Shown here in pieces: positions 37,709 through 45,118 of a stretch of DNA of 64,000 bases. The stretch comes from Risungbinella massiliensis (GTDB taxonomy: Bacteria > Bacillota > Bacilli > Thermoactinomycetales > Thermoactinomycetaceae): positions 377,394-441,393 of the forward strand of contig NZ_LN812103.1 of assembly GCF_000942395.1 (NCBI RefSeq), written 5' to 3'. Every line of letters begins with the position of its first letter. Positions within the stretch are counted from its first letter, which is position 1. The position numbers and the translations under genes are program-made. The notes under the pieces were generated by a model. The model saw only the letters and a list, made by a program, of their open reading frames with translations. It searched no databases and was not told the origin of the DNA.

Positions 37709-38377
37709 ATGTTTTCTTTATTTAGTAAAGGTATGGTAGTGGTAACAGTTATGACAATGGGAGTTATGACTCTTCCTTTTGTTGCTACAGCAGAAACGAC
37801 CAAAACACTCTCTTTTGCAAAAGGATCAAAGGGAAGCTACGTTTATGACATTCAACATCGTTTACATCAATTAGGACATTACAAGGGACCACAACATGGT
37901 AACTTTGACAATAAAACAGAACAAGCAGTTGAGACTTTTCAACGTACCCAAAAACTACCGATCGATGGGGAAGTAGATCGTCAAACATTAAATCGTATCT
38001 GGGATCAGTCTCTTACCAAAGCAGATGTAGATTTACTTGCGAAAGCTGTTCATAGTGAATCACGTGGCGAAACGATGAAAGGAAAAGTAGCGGTGGCAGC
38101 GGTTATCCTAAACCGTGTTGATTCCAAAGAATTTCCTGATTCTATTCGTGGAGTAGTTTACCAAAAACGTGCTTTTACTGCAGTAGAAGATGGACAAATT
38201 AACTTGAAACCAAATCAAGAAGCGTATAATGCTGTTTATCAAGCTATTCAAGGTCAAGATCCGACCAATGGTGCAATCTATTACTATAATCCAAAAATTG
38301 CAACCTCGAAGTGGATGAAACAGCGTGCAGCCAAATCCAAAACGACTAAAATTGGTGATCATGTCTTTATGAAATAG
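37709..38377 (+). CDS. SleB-like cell-wall hydrolase
   Basis: 222 residues from ATG 37709 (ribosome site AAGGAGG). Signal peptide (VVVTVMTMGVMTLPFVATAE), a PG_binding_1 domain (about 35-90; VYDIQHRLHQLGHYKGPQHG) and a hydrolase_2 domain (about 105-220; LLAKAVHSESRGETMKGKVA with catalytic Glu, VILNRVDSKEFPDSIRGVV). SleB is a lytic transglycosylase that opens the spore cortex at germination; without ypeB beside it this may instead be a SleB-type vegetative or CwlJ-like paralogue. Confidence 0.87.
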   Translation: MFSLFSKGMVVVTVMTMGVMTLPFVATAETTKTLSFAKGSKGSYVYDIQHRLHQLGHYKGPQHGNFDNKTEQAVETFQRTQKLPIDGEVDRQTLNRIWDQSLTKADVDLLAKAVHSESRGETMKGKVAVAAVILNRVDSKEFPDSIRGVVYQKRAFTAVEDGQINLKPNQEAYNAVYQAIQGQDPTNGAIYYYNPKIATSKWMKQRAAKSKTTKIGDHVFMK

Positions 38378-38385
38378 ATACTACC

Positions 38386-38419
38386 AAAAAGGGACTTCCG
38401 ATGTTAGGAAGTCCCTTTT
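38386..38419. terminator. bidirectional terminator
   Basis: AAAAGGGACTTCC pairs with GGAAGTCCCTTTT around GATGTTA. Confidence 0.88.
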
Positions 38420-38437
38420 ATATATTGAAGAATGATC

Positions 38438-38653
38438 TTAGGTGAGTAATTTATTGCTCTTGTTTTTGCGCATAAAAAGCAAATAAGTTACGAATATAGT
38501 ATGGACTAACCATAAAACAACAAGGGAACCATAGGACCATTTTTCTAAAATAGATAGTGGTTCCCATTGCATTAGTACTTCCCAATTTTCAACAGAGATC
38601 AGTAGTAAATTGACCGAAAGTAATATTTGTAGAATGATGCTTTTTTTGTTCAT
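38438..38653 (-). CDS. small two-helix membrane protein
   Basis: 71 residues, two membrane helices (about 5-22 and 42-62) separated by ENWEVLMQWEPLSILEKW, ending in a basic tail RKNKSNKLL. Ribosome site GGCGGG is weak. Unknown function. Confidence 0.55.
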   Translation of the reverse strand: MNKKSIILQILLSVNLLLISVENWEVLMQWEPLSILEKWSYGSLVVLWLVHTIFVTYLLFMRKNKSNKLLT

Positions 38654-38756
38654 TCGATATCCCGCCTATGAAATGATAGGTATACATACAGAAATTTTTT
38701 TTAATGAAAAATTGGACAAAAGGGAGTGGAAAATACATTAGTCGTGACTCGCACCA

Positions 38757-38870
38757 TTAAGAAATAAGGATATAGATCAATATCATGATCGCAAGAAGCA
38801 TTACCGTAATAGCGCCCAAGAATCCATTTTGTATAAGCGATTTACCTAGCTCTTTCTTATTTTTAGACAT
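38757..38870 (-). CDS. 37-residue single-helix membrane protein
   Basis: A short frame missed by usual size cut-offs: MSKNKKELGKSLIQNG, then a hydrophobic helix LGAITVMLLAIMILIYILIS. A strong ribosome site AAAGGAGC lies 7 bases before ATG. The basic N-terminus predicts the C-terminus outside or in the membrane. Divergent from the TerC gene. Confidence 0.65.
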   Translation of the reverse strand: MSKNKKELGKSLIQNGFLGAITVMLLAIMILIYILIS

Positions 38871-38974
38871 GAGAGTGCTCCTTTTAAAAGAAGTTTTTTA
38901 CTAAGCTACTTTCGTTTGCTAAGGTCGTTGTTTTTTGGGCAAATTAGTTCATGTCAGAAAGGAACGATGCGAAA

Positions 38975-39685
38975 ATGAACTATTTCACACCGGATTTTTT
39001 GTCTGCTCTTTTATCTATTATCATCATCGATTTGGTATTAGCAGGTGATAATGCGATCGTAATCGGTCTGGCTGCTAAAAATGTCCCGAAAGATAGACAA
39101 AAGTCGGTTATCATCTGGGGGACAGCTGGTGCGATTGTGATGCGGATCATCTTGACCTTGATTGTGGTCTGGCTGCTTGCGATACCTGGTCTTCGGCTTA
39201 TTGGAGGTATATTGCTCCTTTGGATCGCCTTTAAGTTGCTAGTAGAAGAGAAAGGGCACGATATTAGTGCCAAAAATACCTTCTGGTCTGCGCTTATGAC
39301 GATTATTATTGCGGATACGGTGATGAGTCTTGATAACGTACTTGCGATCGCCAGTGCCGCCAATAATGCGGAACACTCCAATCAGCTATTGGTGATTATT
39401 GGTCTCTTGGTTAGTGTCCCGATTATTGTCTGGGGGAGTACGATCTTCATTAAATTATTGGATCGATTCCCGATCATCCTGTATATCGGCTCGGCAGTAT
39501 TAGCTTATACGGCTGCCAACATGATCACTGAGGAAAAATTCCTGCACGCTTTTTTTGAAGAGAATGAAGTACTGAGGGTTGGTTGGATTGCACTAGCAGT
39601 GATAGTAATCGTCGTATCGGGTTATTTGATTAAAAAACGGAAAGCCACCAAAAAAAGTGAAGAAAAGGAACGTCCTCATGAGTAA
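38975..39685 (+). CDS. TerC-family integral membrane protein
   Basis: 236 residues from ATG 38975, the start nearest the AAAGGA site (11 bases); ATG 38951 has none. Seven or so helices with the paired TerC motifs LSIIIIDLVLAGDNAIVIGL and TIIIADTVMSLDNVLAI, each carrying the conserved Asp-Asn metal-site residues. Related Bacillus proteins (YjbE, YkoY, MeeY/MeeF) move manganese out and help load secreted metalloenzymes. No yybP-ykoY manganese riboswitch is visible upstream. Its stop codon lies within its terminator stem. Confidence 0.9.
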   Translation: MNYFTPDFLSALLSIIIIDLVLAGDNAIVIGLAAKNVPKDRQKSVIIWGTAGAIVMRIILTLIVVWLLAIPGLRLIGGILLLWIAFKLLVEEKGHDISAKNTFWSALMTIIIADTVMSLDNVLAIASAANNAEHSNQLLVIIGLLVSVPIIVWGSTIFIKLLDRFPIILYIGSAVLAYTAANMITEEKFLHAFFEENEVLRVGWIALAVIVIVVSGYLIKKRKATKKSEEKERPHE

Positions 39686-39697
39686 GAGGACGTTTTT
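39669..39697 (+). terminator. terminator overlapping terC stop
   Basis: AACGTCCTC (39669-39677) pairs with GAGGACGTT (39686-39694), with Ts; the stop codon is in the loop. Confidence 0.85.
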
Positions 39698-39713
39698 GTA
39701 TTTGATACATTTT

Positions 39714-40787
39714 CTAAATGTCGGCTAACACTTTTAATATTTCTTCTTTCTTCAGATCTGGATGGGTGATCATAATACCATAACGAAGCCCATCTTCATC
39801 CCAATTAATGTTTTTAATTACTTCCATGTAGGAGCCTTCTTTTCCACGTACCGTGATTTTTTCTTCGCCAAGATCAATATCCGCTATTGGACCTCCAGGA
39901 GACGGAAAAACAGTTAAGGTGAGTGCTGGAACTCCATCTTTCAGATACGTATAGCTTACTTCTGTACGATTTAATTCCCCTTTTAGTTCCAGTGCGGTTA
40001 CCTTTTCTAACTGATAAGGCTTCGGAAGGGCAAGTACCTTCTTGCCAAGAATTTTTTCGGCTTCTGCTGGAGTGATAATTTTCTCTTGATTGGTAGAACT
40101 ATCGATTTTTTGAATGGTGACATTAGCAGGGAGTTTGGCTTCAAAGAGATCTGCTGGCCATTTTGGTGATATTTCCAGCTTGGTGTACTCTACAATGGAT
40201 TTTGTATTTCCTGTTTGAAGAATAAACTTTGTTGGAATCCAGCTTTCGTGATCTACCCATAATTCCATTTCTCCAAATATGGACTTCTGATTTTGTTTTG
40301 GTTTTGCTAGGAGATGATGTGTATTTCTTCCCAAGATTTGCTCTGTCCCGATATTTTGAAAATCATGGGTCTTTTGAATTTGTCCAATCATTTTCATTAA
40401 CGACTCTCGTTGATTTATACCTAGGATAGTCTCTTCACCCTCGAAACTCACTTCCATAGCGGTAGGAGCACCCTCTTCATAGGAGAGTAATTTCGTTCCT
40501 GTTTTCCAAGTAGTATTTTTTTTACCCGTGGAATCAGTGGCTTCCACTTTTGCATTTGTATTGGTACTATCTCTCCATTCTTTGAACTTAGTACTTGTTT
40601 GCAGTTTGTCTTCATTGTATTCATCCATTTTGTATTCCGCATAAAAGGCAGGACTTTTCTCTGCATCAGCTAGTAATTTGTCTACGATTTTATCAGGAGT
40701 TACTGCTTCTGTGGAGGAACATCCTACTACACCCGTTATAATCAGACCTGCTAGGCCAATGATGCTAAACAAATCTTTGTGTTTCAT
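39714..40787 (-). CDS. lipoprotein, LolA-like domain
   Basis: About 357 residues. Lipobox VVGC closes the signal peptide. The middle region (about 30-230) resembles LolA/LppX-type lipoprotein carriers (DKIVDKLLADAEKSPAFYAE, LQTGNTKSIVEYTKLEISPK), and the C-terminus resembles DUF4367-type (EGSYMEVIKNINWDEDGLRY). Starts at 40796, 40793 and 40787 compete; 40787 sits 10 bases from AAAAGGAG and is preferred. The kinase stop overlaps ATG 40796, so it is the third gene of the two-component operon and may sense or report envelope status. Confidence 0.8.
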   Translation of the reverse strand: MKHKDLFSIIGLAGLIITGVVGCSSTEAVTPDKIVDKLLADAEKSPAFYAEYKMDEYNEDKLQTSTKFKEWRDSTNTNAKVEATDSTGKKNTTWKTGTKLLSYEEGAPTAMEVSFEGEETILGINQRESLMKMIGQIQKTHDFQNIGTEQILGRNTHHLLAKPKQNQKSIFGEMELWVDHESWIPTKFILQTGNTKSIVEYTKLEISPKWPADLFEAKLPANVTIQKIDSSTNQEKIITPAEAEKILGKKVLALPKPYQLEKVTALELKGELNRTEVSYTYLKDGVPALTLTVFPSPGGPIADIDLGEEKITVRGKEGSYMEVIKNINWDEDGLRYGIMITHPDLKKEEILKVLADI

Positions 40788-40792
40788 TATCA

Positions 40793-42256
40793 TCATGCTC
40801 CTTTTTTGGGGAACCAACAGCCTACGATGGTTCCATATGGGGATTGTGACCAAAGACGAACGTCTCCGCCATGTTTCTCAGTAATAAGCTGTACGATGGA
40901 AAGTCCTAGACCAGATCGTTGTTCGATTGTAGACCTCCTAGCGGGGTCATTTAACATAAAGGGAGAGAAAACATGCTCTTGAAAATCAGATGGAATTGCT
41001 TCGCCTTCGTTTTGTACGAGTAACAGCACTCCTTCAGACCATATGGTCGTCCACTCAGGTAGGGAGGGGGAGAAAATAAAGTCAGGTAGTTTGCTCGGAT
41101 GGTCTACAGCGACAAGAGAAATCAACCCTTGTTCTGATGTATGTCGGATTGCATTGCTTACTAGATTGTCCATTAAGCGAATCATCTGTTTGTCATGGAA
41201 ATATCCAGTTCCTTCAACAGCCAAATAGGTTTGCAGATTCCGATCTGCTTGGTGACAAAGTTCCTCATAGCCACTAAACAGCATTTCAAAGAATTCTTCA
41301 TTTTCAACGATCGTTTGTTCTAATCGGTATTCAGAAGATTGAAGAGTCGTATAAACGTTAAGATCATTTAGCATCTGTTTCATCAAATCGATTTTCTGAT
41401 ACAAGATTTGTTGGTATTCCTCTTTTTCAATCTGGGAAAGGTCATGTTGTTTCATCAATCTCTCCATATAGGCTTGAATAGTAGTTAAAGGCGTTTTGAG
41501 ATCATGGGATAGAGAGGCGATCATACGCTCTTTTTCAATCCGTTCTCTTTGAATCTTCTGGTTTGCTTCCTCGATCTGGTCTTTCATCTGGAAAAAGCGA
41601 TCTTCTAAATCTGCAATTTCATCTTTCTTCTTTTTTGGTAGCCGTTCCACTGTAAGCCCACCTGCAAATCGTTTCATTTGAACCATAAGATGTTGCAGAG
41701 GCTTAGTCCATTTTCGATGGAGTAGCCAAAGGACTAGTAGATAAAGAACCAAGAATGCAATGCCTGCACCGACGAATATGAATGAGGTTCTGGAAGCAGC
41801 TTCTCGTTGCCATGCCGAACGAGGGACAATCAGCTCATAAAAACCGATCAGTTGCTTATCCACTAACACTGGTTTTCGTAAGTTATAACTGTAGTAACTT
41901 TTTTGAAGGTTATTAAGATCTTGATATAGTGTTTCAACGGAAGTTTGTCCAATTGAAGAAAAATCCAGTGAACTATAAAGAATTACGCCATCAGGACGAT
42001 ACAGTTTTAATTGAATTTGTTCGGACTCTGCTCTCGTTTTCAAATCTTGGTATTTTTTTGGATGTTGTAGACGATACAACTCTGGATTTTGTAGGACATC
42101 TTCCCATTGACTAGCTTGTTGTGTCACCGTGAAGTATTCTTTTACGTTTTGTTCTTGATCCAATTGCACAAGCCATTGATAGAGTCCCCAAAGGGAAAGA
42201 ACTGGTATTATCATCACCAACAGATACGTGATCATTAACCAATATCGAATTTTCAA
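40793..42256 (-). CDS. sensor histidine kinase with HAMP domain
   Basis: 487 residues from TTG 42256, which overlaps the regulator stop (TTGA) and follows GAGAGG by 6 bases. N-terminal helix, an extracytoplasmic sensor (about 30-175), second helix (about 180-200), HAMP, dimerisation and phospho-His box MIASLSHDLKTPLTTIQAYM, then ATPase motifs VSNAIRHTSEQG and GLGLSIVQLITEKHGG. Cognate to the OmpR-type regulator upstream. Confidence 0.92.
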   Translation of the reverse strand: MKIRYWLMITYLLVMIIPVLSLWGLYQWLVQLDQEQNVKEYFTVTQQASQWEDVLQNPELYRLQHPKKYQDLKTRAESEQIQLKLYRPDGVILYSSLDFSSIGQTSVETLYQDLNNLQKSYYSYNLRKPVLVDKQLIGFYELIVPRSAWQREAASRTSFIFVGAGIAFLVLYLLVLWLLHRKWTKPLQHLMVQMKRFAGGLTVERLPKKKKDEIADLEDRFFQMKDQIEEANQKIQRERIEKERMIASLSHDLKTPLTTIQAYMERLMKQHDLSQIEKEEYQQILYQKIDLMKQMLNDLNVYTTLQSSEYRLEQTIVENEEFFEMLFSGYEELCHQADRNLQTYLAVEGTGYFHDKQMIRLMDNLVSNAIRHTSEQGLISLVAVDHPSKLPDFIFSPSLPEWTTIWSEGVLLLVQNEGEAIPSDFQEHVFSPFMLNDPARRSTIEQRSGLGLSIVQLITEKHGGDVRLWSQSPYGTIVGCWFPKKGA

Positions 42257-42966
42257 GATAACCTCTCCCCGATAAAGCGATACCCGATTCCCCAGAGAGT
42301 CTCCAGATAAAGAGGTTTCTTTACCGGGTCTTGGAGTTTTTTGCGTAGGCTGCGCATATGAACGGTGACAGTATGGGCATCGGAGCTCTCTTGGTTCCAG
42401 ATCCAATCCAGCAACTCTTCTTTGGAAAAGGATTGAAACGGATGTTTTGCTAGGTGAAAGAGTAGTTGTCGTTCTTTGCTGGTCAAGGAGATTTCGATTT
42501 GCTGACGAAAAATCCGCTCCGTACTCCAATCCAGTACCAAATCACCGGCATATTTCCACAGCATTTCCTCTGTGGGGACTTCTGGTTGTTGATAACGATG
42601 GTAGCGTCGGATATGAGAGGCGATCTTGGCTGTTAACACATCTAGGCTGAAGGGTTTGGTAATATAGTCGTCCGCTCCCAATCCTAAACCTCGTATCTTA
42701 TGTTCATCTTCATGACGAGCACTGATGATGAGGATTGGAATCTCATCCGATTGGCGTATCCGATGGGCGAGTGTAATTCCATCCATCTCTGGCAGCATAA
42801 AGTCGATCAAAGCCAGATCAAAGGAGCTTGCCTGAAAGTCCTCCCAACCTTCTCTACCAGTAGAAGCCCAAGTGATGTCATAGTGACTGCGAAGGTGATC
42901 TTGAATAACGCGGGCGATCGAAGGGTCATCTTCTACTAATAGGAGTTTGTAATGTTTGTTTGACAT
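42253..42966 (-). CDS. response regulator, OmpR/PhoB family
   Basis: 237 residues. Receiver domain with acidic pair (EDD at about 11-13), phospho-acceptor Asp in LALIDFMLPEMDG (about 55) and Lys in DDYITKPFS, then a winged-helix DNA-binding domain (about 145-235; LTSKERQLLFHLAKHPFQSF, VTVHMRSLRKKLQDP and GIGYRF). Ribosome site AAGGAGCG precedes ATG. First gene of the operon with kinase and lipoprotein. Confidence 0.95.
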   Translation of the reverse strand: MSNKHYKLLLVEDDPSIARVIQDHLRSHYDITWASTGREGWEDFQASSFDLALIDFMLPEMDGITLAHRIRQSDEIPILIISARHEDEHKIRGLGLGADDYITKPFSLDVLTAKIASHIRRYHRYQQPEVPTEEMLWKYAGDLVLDWSTERIFRQQIEISLTSKERQLLFHLAKHPFQSFSKEELLDWIWNQESSDAHTVTVHMRSLRKKLQDPVKKPLYLETLWGIGYRFIGERLS

Positions 42967-43176
42967 GTGGTGTCGCTCCTTTATGTTTTGATTATAGGGG
43001 AGGGGGAAGACTCCTCACGAAAGTTTACTTTTATTTTATAATTGCACAAATGGTAAGAACGGGTAGCTCCATTTAAACAGATTTATACCTATTTTTGGTG
43101 AGATTTTTATAATGCGAGATACTAATTTAATATTTTTAGGAAGAATACATCTTAAAAAGAATAGGGTGTATTCATT

Positions 43177-43720
43177 ATGAAACGAATAATTTCGATTATG
43201 TCATTCATGTTCTCGGCTGTCTTGGTAGGAAGTACTATTGCTGTCGTGTTTGCTCAAACAAACGACAATCCCCCACCATATGAGAAAATATATTCAGAAG
43301 TCGGCTATAAATCTATTGAAGATGCATTAAAAAGATATTGAGCAACATTTTAAACGGAAACTTAATCTTCCTCTTAGAATACCGCCTGTGGCTTTTACCC
43401 ATCAGTTCGGGAGGTTTATTGACGTAAAAGGGGACATGAACGATAAATTGGAGCTAAAATTTGTAAATGATAAGGTACCTGAAAATCACTATATGGTTTA
43501 TGTGCAACCTTCTGAGCACAGGTTATCAATAGAGGATCAAGATGTGGTAAAAGTCCACAGACTAAAGGATGGTAGTAAAGCAAGTTTTATGACCAACATT
43601 GGCTTTAACATATTGGTATTTGAGAGAGCGAATTGGCAGTATGTATTGAGTATTGATAAGAGAGTAGCAGATCAGGTATCTCCAGAGACATTGGTTGAAA
43701 TAGCTGAGTCAATAAATTAA
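43177..43720 (+). pseudogene. secreted protein gene with one-base frameshift
   Basis: ATG 43177 begins a signal peptide (ISIMSFMFSAVLVGSTIAVVFA) and YEKIYSEVGYKSIEDALK, then stops at about 43341. Removing one A from the A5 run near 43330-43334 joins it to KDIEQHFKRKLNLPLRIPPV and the rest, ending ADQVSPETLVEIAESIN at 43720. The restored 180-residue protein looks like a DUF4367-type extracytoplasmic protein (C-terminal WQYVLSIDKRVADQVSPE). Mutation or base-calling error; the pattern of substitutions cannot tell. Confidence 0.7.
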
Positions 43721-43721
43721 T

Positions 43722-43767
43722 AAAACTCCCTCATTTCTACGTGTTTTGCAGAAGTAAGGGAGCTTTT
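43722..43767. terminator. bidirectional terminator
   Basis: AAAACTCCCT (43722-43731) pairs with AGGGAGCTTTT (43757-43767) with one bulge. Confidence 0.65.
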
Positions 43768-43877
43768 GAAGGGATATAACTTGAAGAAAGTATGTTCTGA
43801 ATCCACCTGTTCAAAGCACACCAAGTGACTAGCAACAAGATCAATAGAAAAATGATAGAAAGCAGTATTGTTTTCAT
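43737..43877 (-). CDS. possible 46-residue membrane protein
   Basis: MKTILLSIIFLLILLLVTWC is a clear membrane helix followed by ALNRWIQNILSSSYIPSKAP. It begins 13 bases after the glycosyltransferase stop, with no good ribosome site, and its end lies inside the terminator stem. Coding status is uncertain. Confidence 0.4.
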   Translation of the reverse strand: MKTILLSIIFLLILLLVTWCALNRWIQNILSSSYIPSKAPLLLQNT

Positions 43878-43889
43878 TTTTTCGCTATA

Positions 43890-44882
43890 CTAAAGCCACT
43901 TATCAAAAAACTCGAGATACCCTTTTTTCATCTTAGTTCTCGAAAAATGATCATATGCGTATCGTCTATTTTCATTGGAAACATTATGTTCAAAATGTAG
44001 TGCCATATTGACCAAATCACCCCAGTTTTCCTTATTCCCTGCATAGATATGTTGGGAGTTGAAGTGATTGTAGCATGGATGTTCGGGCTTAATTACAAAT
44101 TTCCCCATGGATAGGGCTTCTGCAATCGGGATGCCAAAAGTATCATAGGTGGAACTGCACCAATATACCTTACATGTGTTCATCAATTGAAATATTTCGG
44201 GTCTAGAAAGAGCAAAATGAAGGGTTAAGTTGGATGGGATATCAAACCTTTTGATACTTTCTTGGTATCGTTCACCACCAAAAACCATGTGTACATCTAC
44301 ATCTGGATTCTTTTGGGCAAAATCGATTACCACTTCTGGTTGTCGGAATGACTCATCTCTTCCAATCCACAATACTCGATTATTTACAATTTGGGATTCA
44401 TCATAATGTTTTTGGGAGAGATGCTCATCAAATCCAATTGGAATCACATGAACATCGCTTGTACCAAAGTTGCATATTTTATCTTTCAAGTATTCTGTTT
44501 GGACGATCGCCTTGGAGACCATTTGCATAAAAGGGGTCATCATACTGGAACCTTCTAGGGATTCATCAGGAAAGCTATGCGAAAAAAAGGTGCTGTTGGG
44601 AAAAAACATTCTTAAAAAGGAGAATCCTATTACACTGTAAATAACATGGGTAATATTTTTCGACATAAGCTTGTCCAGCACAATATCATAATTGAGAAGG
44701 TCGCCTTTTTCATATTCATACCCTTCTAATTCATGATAGTCAGAAACAAATCGTTCGGGTGTAATAAACTCGATAAGGACGCCCAATTCATTTGATATCT
44801 CTTTTAGCATATTTGCATACACCAAAGGTCCTTGTTGTTGCTGAAGTTGAATTTTGCGCATAATTAAGCCAACTTTTTTCAA
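43890..44882 (-). CDS. glycosyltransferase, GT4-type (GT-B fold)
   Basis: 330 residues from TTG with AGGGGGA 6 bases upstream. GT-B features: N-terminal acceptor domain, linker, and a donor domain with VIPIGFDE, NNRVLWIGRDESFRQPEVVI, CSSTYDTFGIPIAEALSMGK, the last being the conserved Glu motif (E-x7-E-like, FGIPIAEALS). Family 1-like enzymes move sugars from nucleotide donors to wall or lipid acceptors. Next to the polysaccharide fusion gene at 45119 in the same direction, but separated by 240 bases. Confidence 0.83.
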   Translation of the reverse strand: MKKVGLIMRKIQLQQQQGPLVYANMLKEISNELGVLIEFITPERFVSDYHELEGYEYEKGDLLNYDIVLDKLMSKNITHVIYSVIGFSFLRMFFPNSTFFSHSFPDESLEGSSMMTPFMQMVSKAIVQTEYLKDKICNFGTSDVHVIPIGFDEHLSQKHYDESQIVNNRVLWIGRDESFRQPEVVIDFAQKNPDVDVHMVFGGERYQESIKRFDIPSNLTLHFALSRPEIFQLMNTCKVYWCSSTYDTFGIPIAEALSMGKFVIKPEHPCYNHFNSQHIYAGNKENWGDLVNMALHFEHNVSNENRRYAYDHFSRTKMKKGYLEFFDKWL

Positions 44883-45070
44883 TATAGTCCCCCTATGTAA
44901 TACTTCCTGTCCTCGATAACTCTATTGCTATGTAGAAAAAACTACTATCAAATTGTATGAAATAGATTTATATAATAAGGTGGTTTAATTTCTATGAATT
45001 ATAATAATATAGACAGTATTTCTAAAAAATCCGTATCAAGTATAGCACATGAAAGTTGGGAAGAAAGCAT

Positions 45071-45113
45071 AAAAAAGATAAGCACCAAAAGTAATGATGA
45101 TGCTTATCTTTTA
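45071..45113 (-). terminator. terminator of GH18-deacetylase-GT2 gene
   Basis: AAAAGATAAGCA pairs with TGCTTATCTTTT. On the minus strand a T-run follows. Confidence 0.85.
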
Positions 45114-45118
45114 ACATC

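Noticed and set aside
38871-38974. yybP-ykoY manganese riboswitch before terC
   Set aside because: The space is too short and lacks the conserved riboswitch core.
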